A stretch of 64,000 bases of DNA, taken from positions 62,001 to 126,000 of the forward strand of contig NZ_JAGKSP010000005.1 in the NCBI RefSeq assembly GCF_017942085.1, read 5' to 3'. The position numbers and the translations under genes were made by a program. The notes beneath the pieces were generated by a model. The model had not been told where the DNA came from, did not search any database, and worked only from the letters and a program-made list of their open reading frames with translations. Every line of letters begins with the position of its first letter. The stretch's first letter is position 1. Origin of the DNA: Paenibacillus lignilyticus (lineage in GTDB: Bacteria; Bacillota; Bacilli; Paenibacillales; Paenibacillaceae). Of the stretch, positions 9,049-17,011 are shown in pieces.

Positions 9049-9786
9049 TTGACATCCTATTCGCACATTATGGGTATTCCGGTGCCTAAGCTAACGATGA
9101 AAGAAACGATTGCCTTAATTGATCAAGTTATAGATGAACGTCGACCTGAATTATTTCATGTCGTAACGCTCAATCCCGAAATCACCATGTCCTGCCAGCA
9201 CGACGCGCAGCTGCGCAATATTGTAGAGGAAGCAGGTCTGCTTACAGCAGATGGCATCGGCATTGTAATGGTTTCCCAGCTGAAGAGAAATCCGCTTCCC
9301 GAGCGGGTAACCGGCTGCGATCTGCTGCTGCAGCTGCTTCAATTAGAAGGGACAAATGCCAGAACGTATTATTTGCTTGGCGCAAGCAAAGAAACCAATC
9401 AATTGGCGGCGGAAGAGATCGAACGGAGTTATCCCGGTGTGAAGGTAATAGGCAGACATCATGGTTTCTATAGCGAAGCTGAAGAGGAACGCATTATTGG
9501 GGAGATTGAAGGGCTCAGCCCGGATATCTTGGTCGTTGCGCTAGGCGCGCCCAGATCGGAGCGGCTGATACACCGCTATAAGCATAAACTTAACGCGCGC
9601 GTGGCCATTGGTGTCGGAGGCAGCTTGGATATTATCGCCGGAACCGTCAAGCGGGCGCCGGCAATCTGGCAGAAGTGGAATGTGGAATGGCTGTATCGGC
9701 TGCTGAATCAGCCGTCCCGATGGCGCAGACAGCTGATTTTGCCGCGTTTTGCATTTCGGGCATTGATGTATAAGGACAAGAGCTAA
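9049..9786 (+). CDS. tagA: WecG/TagA/CpsF family glycosyltransferase
   Basis: This 245-residue enzyme matches TagA, which adds N-acetylmannosamine to the undecaprenyl-PP-GlcNAc precursor of wall teichoic acid. Family motifs are visible: LTADGIGIVM, ERVTGCDLL, a Rossmann stretch YYLLGASKET, ALGAPRSE, and IGVGGSLDIIAGTVKRAP followed by WQKWNVEWLYRLLNQPSRWRRQ. TTG 9049 is preferred because AAAGGTGG sits eight bases before it; a GTG at 9037 overlaps that site. No other teichoic acid gene lies next to it, so a role in another wall polymer is possible. Confidence 0.88.
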   Translation: MTSYSHIMGIPVPKLTMKETIALIDQVIDERRPELFHVVTLNPEITMSCQHDAQLRNIVEEAGLLTADGIGIVMVSQLKRNPLPERVTGCDLLLQLLQLEGTNARTYYLLGASKETNQLAAEEIERSYPGVKVIGRHHGFYSEAEEERIIGEIEGLSPDILVVALGAPRSERLIHRYKHKLNARVAIGVGGSLDIIAGTVKRAPAIWQKWNVEWLYRLLNQPSRWRRQLILPRFAFRALMYKDKS

Positions 9787-9797
9787 GGCTGTACGCC

Positions 9798-10679
9798 TTA
9801 GCTCCGAAGCAGACTGTGTAATTGTTCAGTTAACTCGGCGCTGATGGGACTCATCGGGAGACGTAAGGAAGCCGAGTCTAATAGGCCTTGCTCTGCCAGG
9901 ACCCATTTCAACGGTGCGGGATTAGACTCTTGAAACAAGGCATGAATCAGTGGAGAGAGCGAGTTGAACAGGTGCTGGGCTTCCGTCATCTCTCCTTGTG
10001 TTACATGCTGGAATAGTTGCACAAACAGCTCGGTGCGAACATTCGCGGATGCTAATATGCCGCCGGATGCTCCGTGGGCTAACATATCCAAGTACGATTG
10101 ATCATTGCCGCAGAGGATCGGTTTCGTATCGGATTGTACAAGCCGGGTCAGGAGCTGCGTGTTGCTTGTGCTGTCCTTCAATCCGATCACGCCTTGTAAA
10201 TCGAGAATGCTGCGCACCGTTTCCGGTGTTAACTGCAGCCCCGTGCGAGCCGGGACTTCATAGACAATAACGGGAATTCCGACATCAGCGGCTCTGCGAA
10301 AATGCTCAAGCACGCCATCTTGCGAAGGACGGCTGTAATAGGGCGTGACGACGAGGACAGCATCCGCCCCTAGTTCAGCGGCAAGTACGGTTCGCTGTAT
10401 AGTGGAGCGGGTGCTGTTCGTTCCGGTACCGACTATGATCGGCAGCTCTCGGTTACACGATGTCATCGTCTGTTTGGTCGCGGCAACGAGCATAATCACT
10501 TCTTCCCATGTCACCGTCGGCGCTTCGCCGGTTGTACCGTTAATGACGAGGCCTTGTATGTTATACTGCAGCAAATTGGCCAGATAACGCTGGTAGGATT
10601 CCAAATCCAGGTCTTCTGTAGGTAAGAATGGTGTAATTATAGGCACGAAAGTTCCGGTTAAATCACGTTCATTCAGCAT
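9798..10679 (-). CDS. dapA: DapA-family aldolase (4-hydroxy-tetrahydrodipicolinate synthase-like)
   Basis: The 293-residue TIM-barrel protein carries the family hallmarks: VINGTTGEAPTVTWEE, the tyrosine of PVIVYEVPARTG and the Schiff-base lysine of GVIGLKDST. These fit DapA, which condenses pyruvate and aspartate semialdehyde on the lysine/diaminopimelate route. It stands alone, not with asd or dapB, and is divergent from a LysR regulator, so it could instead be a catabolic pyruvate aldolase of the same superfamily. AGGAGGAT precedes ATG 10679. Confidence 0.85.
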   Translation of the reverse strand: MLNERDLTGTFVPIITPFLPTEDLDLESYQRYLANLLQYNIQGLVINGTTGEAPTVTWEEVIMLVAATKQTMTSCNRELPIIVGTGTNSTRSTIQRTVLAAELGADAVLVVTPYYSRPSQDGVLEHFRRAADVGIPVIVYEVPARTGLQLTPETVRSILDLQGVIGLKDSTSNTQLLTRLVQSDTKPILCGNDQSYLDMLAHGASGGILASANVRTELFVQLFQHVTQGEMTEAQHLFNSLSPLIHALFQESNPAPLKWVLAEQGLLDSASLRLPMSPISAELTEQLHSLLRS

Positions 10680-10738
10680 GACAGCATCCTCCTAAGATCG
10701 CGTTGCTATCACTTTAACATGTTCTTTCGCATCACAGT

Positions 10739-10756
10739 TATCTATAATAAGTGATA
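10739..10756. promoter_or_regulatory. Candidate LysR-type binding site
   Basis: TATC and GATA arms separated by ten bases lie between the divergent dapA-like and lysR-type genes, in the position where LysR proteins usually bind (T-N11-A type dyad). This is inferred from shape and place only. Confidence 0.35.
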
Positions 10757-10788
10757 TGGGTTATCAATAATTTTGAAGTGGTGACAAT

Positions 10789-11655
10789 ATGGATCTTACT
10801 TATTTTCAGACCTTTCGCGAGGTTGCGTTCCATCAGAGCTACACCAAAGCAGCGGGAGAGCTGGGTTATGCGCAGTCCAGCGTTACGATGCAAATCCAGA
10901 AGCTCGAGCAGTTGTACGGGGTAAAACTGTTCGAACGGTTTGGTCGAACACTAAGGCTTACGCTGGCAGGAGAGGAACTGCTCAAGATTTCCGTTCAAAT
11001 GCTGCATCTGTTTGAACAGTCGAAGGGGATGCTGGCCGTTCAAGGCGGGGGAACGTTGACGATCGGGACGATTGATTCGCTTGCTTCGTATTATCTCCCG
11101 CCATTTATTCAGCATATGAGGCAGCGGTATCCGGCTCTTACGATCCGAATTCAGCCGGATCGCGAAGCTGCCATCGTGGAGAAGGTGCGGGAAGGGGAGT
11201 ATGATCTCGGACTGTTATTGGAAAATAAGCCGGCTCATACCCCGCTGGCTTGGACAGCTATACGCGAAGAGCCATTGGTTCTGGTAACAGGAGCCGGACA
11301 TCCTTATGCAGCGGTTGAAGTCATAAACCTGGCGCATCTTCAAGACGCGGAGTGGCTGATGTCCGAGCCGAGCTGCAATTATCGGATGATGCTGGAACGG
11401 GTTTTGCAGGAACAAGCCATCCCGTACCGCGTTGGTTTGGAGCTCGGCAACCCGGAAGCCATTAAACGCTGTTTAAAGTCCGGATCCGGTATTGCTCTGC
11501 TGCCTAGAATGGCTGTGCAAGAAGAGATTAATCGCGGGGAGTTGGCTGTACTGCCTTTCTCTCATGCGGATATCAGATTGGACTTGCAGCTTATCCTTCA
11601 CCCGAAGAAATGGATCTCTCGTGCCTTACAAGACTTTATCGAATTGCTGCATTAA
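10789..11655 (+). CDS. LysR-family transcriptional regulator
   Basis: The 288-residue protein has the LysR N-terminal winged helix (YFQTFREVAFHQSYTKAAGELGYAQSSVTMQIQKLE) and a periplasmic-binding-like effector domain with GTLTIGTIDSLASYYLPP. It is similar to CysL/YwfK-type regulators. It is transcribed away from the dapA-like gene and is likely to regulate it. ATG 10789 follows a weak GTGGTGA site. The effector is not known. Confidence 0.9.
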   Translation: MDLTYFQTFREVAFHQSYTKAAGELGYAQSSVTMQIQKLEQLYGVKLFERFGRTLRLTLAGEELLKISVQMLHLFEQSKGMLAVQGGGTLTIGTIDSLASYYLPPFIQHMRQRYPALTIRIQPDREAAIVEKVREGEYDLGLLLENKPAHTPLAWTAIREEPLVLVTGAGHPYAAVEVINLAHLQDAEWLMSEPSCNYRMMLERVLQEQAIPYRVGLELGNPEAIKRCLKSGSGIALLPRMAVQEEINRGELAVLPFSHADIRLDLQLILHPKKWISRALQDFIELLH

Positions 11656-12152
11656 GGGGCTTACATGAGAAGGATCGGCCTATTGGCATTCATTTCTCGT
11701 TATCCAGCGGAGAGTCGCAGAGATATCGACCTGTCTATCAAGCGTTGAAATTGTCCGATTTAGTGGATGAGGATGGTTACTTTCATCGTGACGTTTCTCT
11801 CATCGAGCAGCATGCGGATCCGGAGGAAGTTCGCAGGGAACTGGAAGCGCAGATTCAGCTTGCCCTATCGTTTGGCATCGACCTGACCCATATGGACAGT
11901 CAAGGCGACACGCTGATGGGATTGGCTGGAGGACGAGAATTTCTTGAAACCGTGTTCGATTTATGCGAGAAGTACAGACTTCCATTCAATTTGCCGACTC
12001 GCATCGTAGAGCAGTCCTTTCTGACTACCGCGATGAAGAGGATGTTTCAGGCAAGAATAGTTGCCGAGGATGTCAGAGGTCATCTGATGAGAGAACGTAT
12101 TCAGCTTGTTTCATGGAAAGAAATCAGAGATTTGCAGAGAAACCAACTCTAA
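11656..12152 (+). pseudogene. Remnant of a YdjC/ChbG-type carbohydrate deacetylase
   Basis: The frame after the lysR stop encodes family pieces: PIGIHFSLSSGE, LVDEDGYFHRDV, THMDSQGDTLMG, FNLPTR and a terminal IQLVSWKEIRDL. The N-terminal NADDFG metal-binding segment of ChbG/HpnK/YdjC deacetylases is missing, there is no start codon with a ribosome site, and the stretch between the FNLPTR region and the C-terminal strand is far shorter than in intact members. It is therefore a decaying fragment with an N-terminal and probably an internal deletion. Two metal ligands of the family cannot be supplied, so it should be inactive. Confidence 0.75.
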
Positions 12153-12156
12153 ATGA

Positions 12157-12954
12157 CTAGCTGACTTCTGCTTCTAACAGAAGTTGTTCCAGTACGAGAG
12201 CCACGCCGTCATTATCATTCGTATCCGTAACCTTATACGCAATTTCTTGCAGCTCACGAATGGCATTCCCCATGGCAATCGGATACCCGCAGATTCGGAA
12301 CAAGCCGAGATCATTGTAATCATCGCCGAAAACGATAATCTGTTCCGCAGTGATGTTTAAACGGGAGCAAACCATCATCAGCGCTTGTTCTTTGGTCGCT
12401 TGGATGGACATGATCTGAACGAGTTGACCGGCATCGGTGTGGAGAATATTCGCGCGCTTGCCATACTGGTTTACCAGCTCATCAACGGCACTGAAGTTCG
12501 TAACCAATAACTTTGAAGCTGCCAGCGAAGCAAGCTCCTCTAACGAGAGTAACGCAGGTCGTTCATGTACTTTAATCAAAGCGCTGTAATCTAATTCCTT
12601 ATTGCTATACCATTTATCGCTGGCTTCCACAGAAATCTGAGGCATGCATTCACACGACTCCAAATAGGCGATGAGCTCACCGAGAAGCAATGGATCCAGC
12701 GGAAAATGTTCATGCATCTCCAAACGTTCACTTACGACCAGCGCTCCATTGTAATAAATCATAATGCCCAGATCTAATAATTCGGCAGGCAGGAGCTGCA
12801 TAATCGCGCGAGGCGGTCGCGCGGTAGCGATAATGACGGGGATATTGCGTTCGCGGCATTGCCTCACAGCGCGTAAGTTGCGAGGGCTTACTTCTTTATT
12901 GGAATTTAAGAGCGTACCGTCGAGGTCGAGAACAATAGCAGCAGCTTGCATCAT
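12157..12954 (-). CDS. Cof-type HAD-superfamily phosphatase
   Basis: The 265-residue protein has HAD motif I VLDLDGTLLN, a threonine-containing motif II IIATARPP and motif IV IVFGDDYNDLGLF followed by YPIAMGNA, the layout of Cof/YidA (class IIB) phosphatases acting on sugar phosphates or similar metabolites. ATG 12954 is chosen because AAGGAG lies nine bases upstream; an in-frame ATG at 12963 directly abuts that site. A strong hairpin separates it from murA upstream on the same strand. Confidence 0.9.
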   Translation of the reverse strand: MMQAAAIVLDLDGTLLNSNKEVSPRNLRAVRQCRERNIPVIIATARPPRAIMQLLPAELLDLGIMIYYNGALVVSERLEMHEHFPLDPLLLGELIAYLESCECMPQISVEASDKWYSNKELDYSALIKVHERPALLSLEELASLAASKLLVTNFSAVDELVNQYGKRANILHTDAGQLVQIMSIQATKEQALMMVCSRLNITAEQIIVFGDDYNDLGLFRICGYPIAMGNAIRELQEIAYKVTDTNDNDGVALVLEQLLLEAEVS

Positions 12955-12975
12955 GGATCCCATCTCCTTGTAGCA

Positions 12976-13008
12976 AAGAGCAGTCTGCCGGCGCGGCAGA
13001 CTGCTCTT
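12976..13008 (-). terminator. Terminator hairpin after murA
   Basis: A perfect 14-bp stem (AAGAGCAGTCTGCC and its complement) encloses a five-base loop. It lies just after the murA stop on the minus strand. The T tract is short, so read-through into the HAD gene is possible. Confidence 0.75.
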
Positions 13009-13020
13009 ATACCCGATTTA

Positions 13021-14316
13021 TTATTTCGTACCCGTGATCAAACTGTGAGCGGGCATTTCATTGCTGTCAAACATACTGATGTTCGCGCCAAGGGAACGGA
13101 AGGAGCCGACTACATCCTCATAACCGCGATCGATATGCTGGACGCCTGCGATTGTGGTTGTACCTTCCGCGCGCAATCCGGCAAGGATTAAGCAAATGCC
13201 CGCTCTTACATCCGAAGCGTGCACCAAAGTACCGTGCAATACGTTGCCGCCGTTAATAGAGGCAACGCCGGAGCGGATCTTAATATCCGCACCCATGCGG
13301 ATGAGCTGGTGAGCATGATTGAATCGAGCCGGATAGATCCGCTCGCCGATGATGCTTTTGCCGCGGGCTTGGGTAAGCAATGCGGTTAAAGGCTGCTGCA
13401 GATCGGTTGCAAAACCCGGATACATGGCCGTGCGCACTCTTGTCGCACGAAGGATTCCGGTTGAATGAGCGGTAATGGCGTTATCATGCACATCCAGCTC
13501 CATCCCAATTTCGCGCAGCTTCGCCAAGCAGGAAGAGAGATGCTCGGGAATCACATTGTCCACGGTAACCGAACCGCCGGTAACTCCGGCAGCCATCAAG
13601 AACGCACCGGCAATCAGCCGATCCGGTATAACGGTATAGGAACCGCCGTGCAGGGAAGCAACTCCTTCAATGCGAATGGTATCCGTTCCGGCTCCGGTTA
13701 TTTTGGCGCCTAATACATTAAGCAAATTCGCGGTATCCGTGACTTCCGGATCACGAGCCGCATTAAGCAATACCGTCGTGCCTTTTGCCCTTGCAGCTGC
13801 CATCATGACGTTAATCGTTGCGCCGCAAGTAATCATATCAAAGTAAATCGTCGCACCATGAAGCTCCTTGGCTTCGACGGTGTATGAGGTTGGATTAAAC
13901 GTGAATGAGGCGCCCATCATCTGCAGCGCTTTAATATGTTGATCCATTGGACGGCTGACGAAGTCATCGCCCCCCGGATATCCGACGGAAACCTTACCGA
14001 ACTTAGCCAGAAGCGAACCGACGAAATAATACGCGGCGCGGAAAGAAGACGATTTGACAGGATCGAGCACAGTGCTCGTAATATTACGAGGGTCCATCGT
14101 AATGGCACCTGATTCATGATGCTCGACTTGAAGACCGATTTCACGGCTCATTTCATAGATTACCCGTAAATCCGCAATGTCCGGAATACCGTGAAGCGTG
14201 ACCGGCTCATCGGCCAAACAAACTGCTGCAAGCAGTGCCAGTGAGCTATTCTTGGAACCGGGGATATGAACGCTGCCATGAAGAGAGTCGGACCATTCCA
14301 CTTTAATTGCTTTCAT
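13021..14316 (-). CDS. murA: MurA-type UDP-GlcNAc enolpyruvyl transferase with Cys-to-Asp active site
   Basis: The 431-residue protein aligns by eye with MurA: lysine 22 in GSKNSSLALL, RAAYYFVGSLLAKFG, RPMDQH, and a late YPGFATDLQQPLTALL aspartate. The catalytic loop reads PGGDDFVSRP, so the position of the fosfomycin-reactive cysteine (C115 in E. coli) is D117. Asp at this site is known to keep activity and give fosfomycin insensitivity. The start ATG 14316 (GGAGGCG site) overlaps the DeoR regulator gene by 14 bases, so expression is probably controlled by that regulator. Bacillales often carry two MurA paralogues; this may be the accessory one or may act on another substrate. Confidence 0.88.
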   Translation of the reverse strand: MKAIKVEWSDSLHGSVHIPGSKNSSLALLAAVCLADEPVTLHGIPDIADLRVIYEMSREIGLQVEHHESGAITMDPRNITSTVLDPVKSSSFRAAYYFVGSLLAKFGKVSVGYPGGDDFVSRPMDQHIKALQMMGASFTFNPTSYTVEAKELHGATIYFDMITCGATINVMMAAARAKGTTVLLNAARDPEVTDTANLLNVLGAKITGAGTDTIRIEGVASLHGGSYTVIPDRLIAGAFLMAAGVTGGSVTVDNVIPEHLSSCLAKLREIGMELDVHDNAITAHSTGILRATRVRTAMYPGFATDLQQPLTALLTQARGKSIIGERIYPARFNHAHQLIRMGADIKIRSGVASINGGNVLHGTLVHASDVRAGICLILAGLRAEGTTTIAGVQHIDRGYEDVVGSFRSLGANISMFDSNEMPAHSLITGTK

Positions 14317-15121
14317 CGTTTACGCCTCCGCTTGAATAGTGTTCATCGGCAATGATGACATTGACGTTACGGTTCTCACATTCCTGAATAAATGGATCGG
14401 GAGCCTTCTGGTCGGTAATAAGCAAGTTAATTTGCTGCAAGGGGACAGAGGTGGCAAAGCTTCGGACGCCGATTTTCTCATGAGGAGCGAGACAAATTCT
14501 TCGCTGAGAGGCATCGGCGACGGCGCGAATCAATGCGGCATTCTCGGGTGTTGCGACACTGATGCCGTTCTGTGCAATGCCGCCGCCGGTAATAAATCCG
14601 ATATCGAAATTAAAGCGGCCGATCATTTCGACGGCAATGACATCGATTAAGCTTTCACCGGCAGCCCGAAGCTTGCCGCCAACAAGGTATGCTTCAATAT
14701 GAGTCATGGATCGAATAGATTCTGCAATCATGAGTGAATTCGTGACAACGGTATAAGGGAGGTCAGTGGGCAGATATTTCAGCATGCCGTACTGAATGCC
14801 GGCTCCGCCAATAAAGATCGTGTCGTTCCGTTGAATGTAAGAGGCCGCCAATTTGGAAATGGCATTCTGATGTGGCGCGCCTTCCCCGTAGCGAATGTTC
14901 TTCGGCTGCGGTTTGGCACGAACTTTATGCGATTCGTTCGGAGCTAGCGGAATCGCACCTCCGTATGTTTTCTGAAGGAGGCCTTGCTCCTTCATGATGG
15001 TTAAATCACGGCGGATAGAATCGATAGAAAGCTGGAATTGTTGGGCCAGCTCTTGCGCGACGACTCTTCCGTCCTTGGCAAGCATCTCCAGGATGCGCTG
15101 CCTTCGTTCCTCAGCGAGCAT
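14303..15121 (-). CDS. DeoR-family transcriptional regulator
   Basis: The 272-residue protein begins with the DeoR helix-turn-helix (RRQRILEMLAKDGRVVAQELAQQFQLSIDSIRRDL...GLLQKTYGGA) followed by the sugar-phosphate-sensing domain with DTIFIGGAGIQY and VVTNSL. GGAGGTCACA precedes ATG 15121. It is the first gene of an operon with murA. DeoR proteins usually repress and are released by a phosphorylated sugar, so an amino-sugar phosphate effector would make sense here, but this is inference. Confidence 0.9.
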   Translation of the reverse strand: MLAEERRQRILEMLAKDGRVVAQELAQQFQLSIDSIRRDLTIMKEQGLLQKTYGGAIPLAPNESHKVRAKPQPKNIRYGEGAPHQNAISKLAASYIQRNDTIFIGGAGIQYGMLKYLPTDLPYTVVTNSLMIAESIRSMTHIEAYLVGGKLRAAGESLIDVIAVEMIGRFNFDIGFITGGGIAQNGISVATPENAALIRAVADASQRRICLAPHEKIGVRSFATSVPLQQINLLITDQKAPDPFIQECENRNVNVIIADEHYSSGGVNDESN

Positions 15122-15165
15122 TGTGACCTCCGCGGCGTTACGTTTAGTAGAACTCTTTTGCCTAT

Positions 15166-15232
15166 ATCCTATTCCGTATTGTTCATTATTGTCAACCGAA
15201 TTATTCGGTTTTCTTCATGGTTGTTCATGATT
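15166..15232. promoter_or_regulatory. deoR promoter with spaced direct repeats
   Basis: On the minus strand TTGACA (15190-15195) and TAGGAT (15166-15171) are 18 bases apart and fit a sigma-A promoter for deoR-murA. Two near-identical 12-mers, TTGTTCATTATT (15179) and TTGTTCATGATT (15221), start exactly 42 bases apart, four helical turns, with a small AACCGAA/TTCGGTT hairpin between them. They are good candidates for DeoR operators serving both divergent genes. Confidence 0.5.
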
Positions 15233-15253
15233 AGTGACGAAAAGGAGAAGAAC

Positions 15254-16270
15254 ATGAATATTACACGCAATGAATTATGTATTCGGCAGTGGGCGGAATC
15301 GAATGCAAGCTCTTTGGGACTGCAGCAGGGAATTGAAATCAAGGTTACTTATATTTACAATCCAGGTGGATTTGTGAATCAGTCCTATCGGATATCGGAT
15401 GGGAAGACGATGAGGCATCTCAAGCTCGCGCCTGACGCGAGAATGCATCGACTGCAGCAATGGGCGGCTGTCAGCGAGCAGCTGTCGAACCGGTATCATG
15501 CTCCCCGGCTAATCCGCGAAATAAGAGAAGAGATCATACCCGGTTATCGATATGGGCTGGTGTTCGAATATATTCATGGCGAATCTTTGACATCGACCTC
15601 GAATCCGGCGGAAGCGATTCCGAAAGTGCTGATCAAGCTGCATCAGCTGCATGGCGATCAAGAGCTTGCATCTGCGCTGGTTCGCAGTGACGAACCGTTT
15701 ACATATGCAGATGCTTTCGCTGACGCTTATATCGCACGCTTCCTGGAAGATATGGTTACGATTAGAGATGGGAAGCATTTGCTTCATTTTGTAACCGAGG
15801 AGACGCTGGATTGGTTTGATGCCGAGATTGAGGCATTGCGAGCGACCGTATACGCTCATCCGGCTTTCAACAAAGCAGCAAACGATGTTGTGCATAATGA
15901 TCCGGGCTGGAACAATGTCCTCGTGGATGAGCTTCATGAGATCTGGGTGATCGATTGGGATGACTTGTCTGCCGATGGCGATGCGGCGATGGACTATTCC
16001 GTTCTGTTATGGCCGCTCTATCACTCGGCTGATTGGCCTTATTTGCAGGCGCAGGTAATTGAGCAAGCTGGTGATGAGCTGTATGCGCGGCTGTCGATCT
16101 ATTTTCGAGCGAGCCTGCTGGATGACGTGATCGACATTCTGGCTGATTACGTGGATTCGGAGTCGATACCGGAGCTGAGAGAGAAGACGCAAGCAAGGGC
16201 ACAAGCGATACATCTGCGCGCTTATCCGGAGTATTTGAGGTTATATGCCAGAGCCAATCAAGGGGAGTAG
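15254..16270 (+). CDS. Aminoglycoside phosphotransferase-fold kinase (APH family)
   Basis: The 338-residue protein has the kinase-like APH signature: the Brenner-type loop VVHNDPGWNNVLVD and the metal-binding VIDWDDL, with FEYIHGESL in the hinge region. ATG 15254 follows AAGGAGAAG. Proteins of this fold phosphorylate small molecules such as choline, amino sugars, homoserine or antibiotics, and the sequence alone does not say which. The gene is divergent from deoR-murA and followed six bases later by a nucleotidyltransferase gene, so the two form an operon. Confidence 0.85.
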   Translation: MNITRNELCIRQWAESNASSLGLQQGIEIKVTYIYNPGGFVNQSYRISDGKTMRHLKLAPDARMHRLQQWAAVSEQLSNRYHAPRLIREIREEIIPGYRYGLVFEYIHGESLTSTSNPAEAIPKVLIKLHQLHGDQELASALVRSDEPFTYADAFADAYIARFLEDMVTIRDGKHLLHFVTEETLDWFDAEIEALRATVYAHPAFNKAANDVVHNDPGWNNVLVDELHEIWVIDWDDLSADGDAAMDYSVLLWPLYHSADWPYLQAQVIEQAGDELYARLSIYFRASLLDDVIDILADYVDSESIPELREKTQARAQAIHLRAYPEYLRLYARANQGE

Positions 16271-16276
16271 GATGAA

Positions 16277-16888
16277 ATGGCCTTGAAGTCATATTTTGCT
16301 CAAAATCAAGATCTTGCAACTCAGATGAATAACCTAATTCGGATTGTTCAATTGAACCCCGTTCTTCAGCAGGTACTAGTGAAGTCAAAGTCGCTTCAAT
16401 TGGAGCACTATTACGTTGGGGCAGGCTGTGTGACGCAAACGGTCTGGAATTATTTGTGCGGGCGGCCGCTGAATGAGGGCATTAAAGATCTGGACTTTGT
16501 CTATTATGACGAGGATTTGTCCTACGACAAAGAGGGAGAGGTCATCGACAGAGTCGGAGTCTTGTTCGGAGATCTGCCTTATGAGCTGGACGTTAAGAAT
16601 CAAGCCCGCGTTCATCTTTGGTATGAGCATGCATTTGGCTATCCGATTCCGCCGTATGGATCACTGGAAGCAGCCGTTAATCATTGGCCCTCAACGGCGA
16701 CTGCGCTTGGGCTAAGAAAAGATGCGGATGGCACCTGGAAAGTGTATGCGCCATTTGGATTAAATGATCTGTTTGGGTTGATCGTACGAGCCAATAAGGC
16801 ACAGATCACGGAGCCATTCTATGTGCAGAAAGCTGCGAAATGGAAGGCGAAATGGCCGGAATTAAAGATTATTCCATGGAATGAATAA
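16277..16888 (+). CDS. Nucleotidyltransferase family protein (DUF925-like)
   Basis: The 203-residue protein contains YVGAGCVTQTVWNYLCG followed by IKDLDFVYYDED, the G-rich helix and acidic pair of the minimal nucleotidyltransferase fold found in DUF925 proteins, and VRANKAQITEPFYVQKAAKWKAKWP at the C-terminus, a family hallmark. ATG 16277 is chosen over an out-of-frame ATG at 16273. It follows the APH-like kinase gene by six bases and should be co-expressed with it. Its substrate is unknown. Confidence 0.82.
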   Translation: MALKSYFAQNQDLATQMNNLIRIVQLNPVLQQVLVKSKSLQLEHYYVGAGCVTQTVWNYLCGRPLNEGIKDLDFVYYDEDLSYDKEGEVIDRVGVLFGDLPYELDVKNQARVHLWYEHAFGYPIPPYGSLEAAVNHWPSTATALGLRKDADGTWKVYAPFGLNDLFGLIVRANKAQITEPFYVQKAAKWKAKWPELKIIPWNE

Positions 16889-17011
16889 TAAAGTGGAGGA
16901 GAGTCGCTTGTCGTGTTTGTGAAGCAGGATCAGCTGCCACTTAATAACTCTTGCACAAATTGGAAAATATAAACTCCATATTTTCTAGCTTGTGGAAGGG
17001 GCCAATGTACG

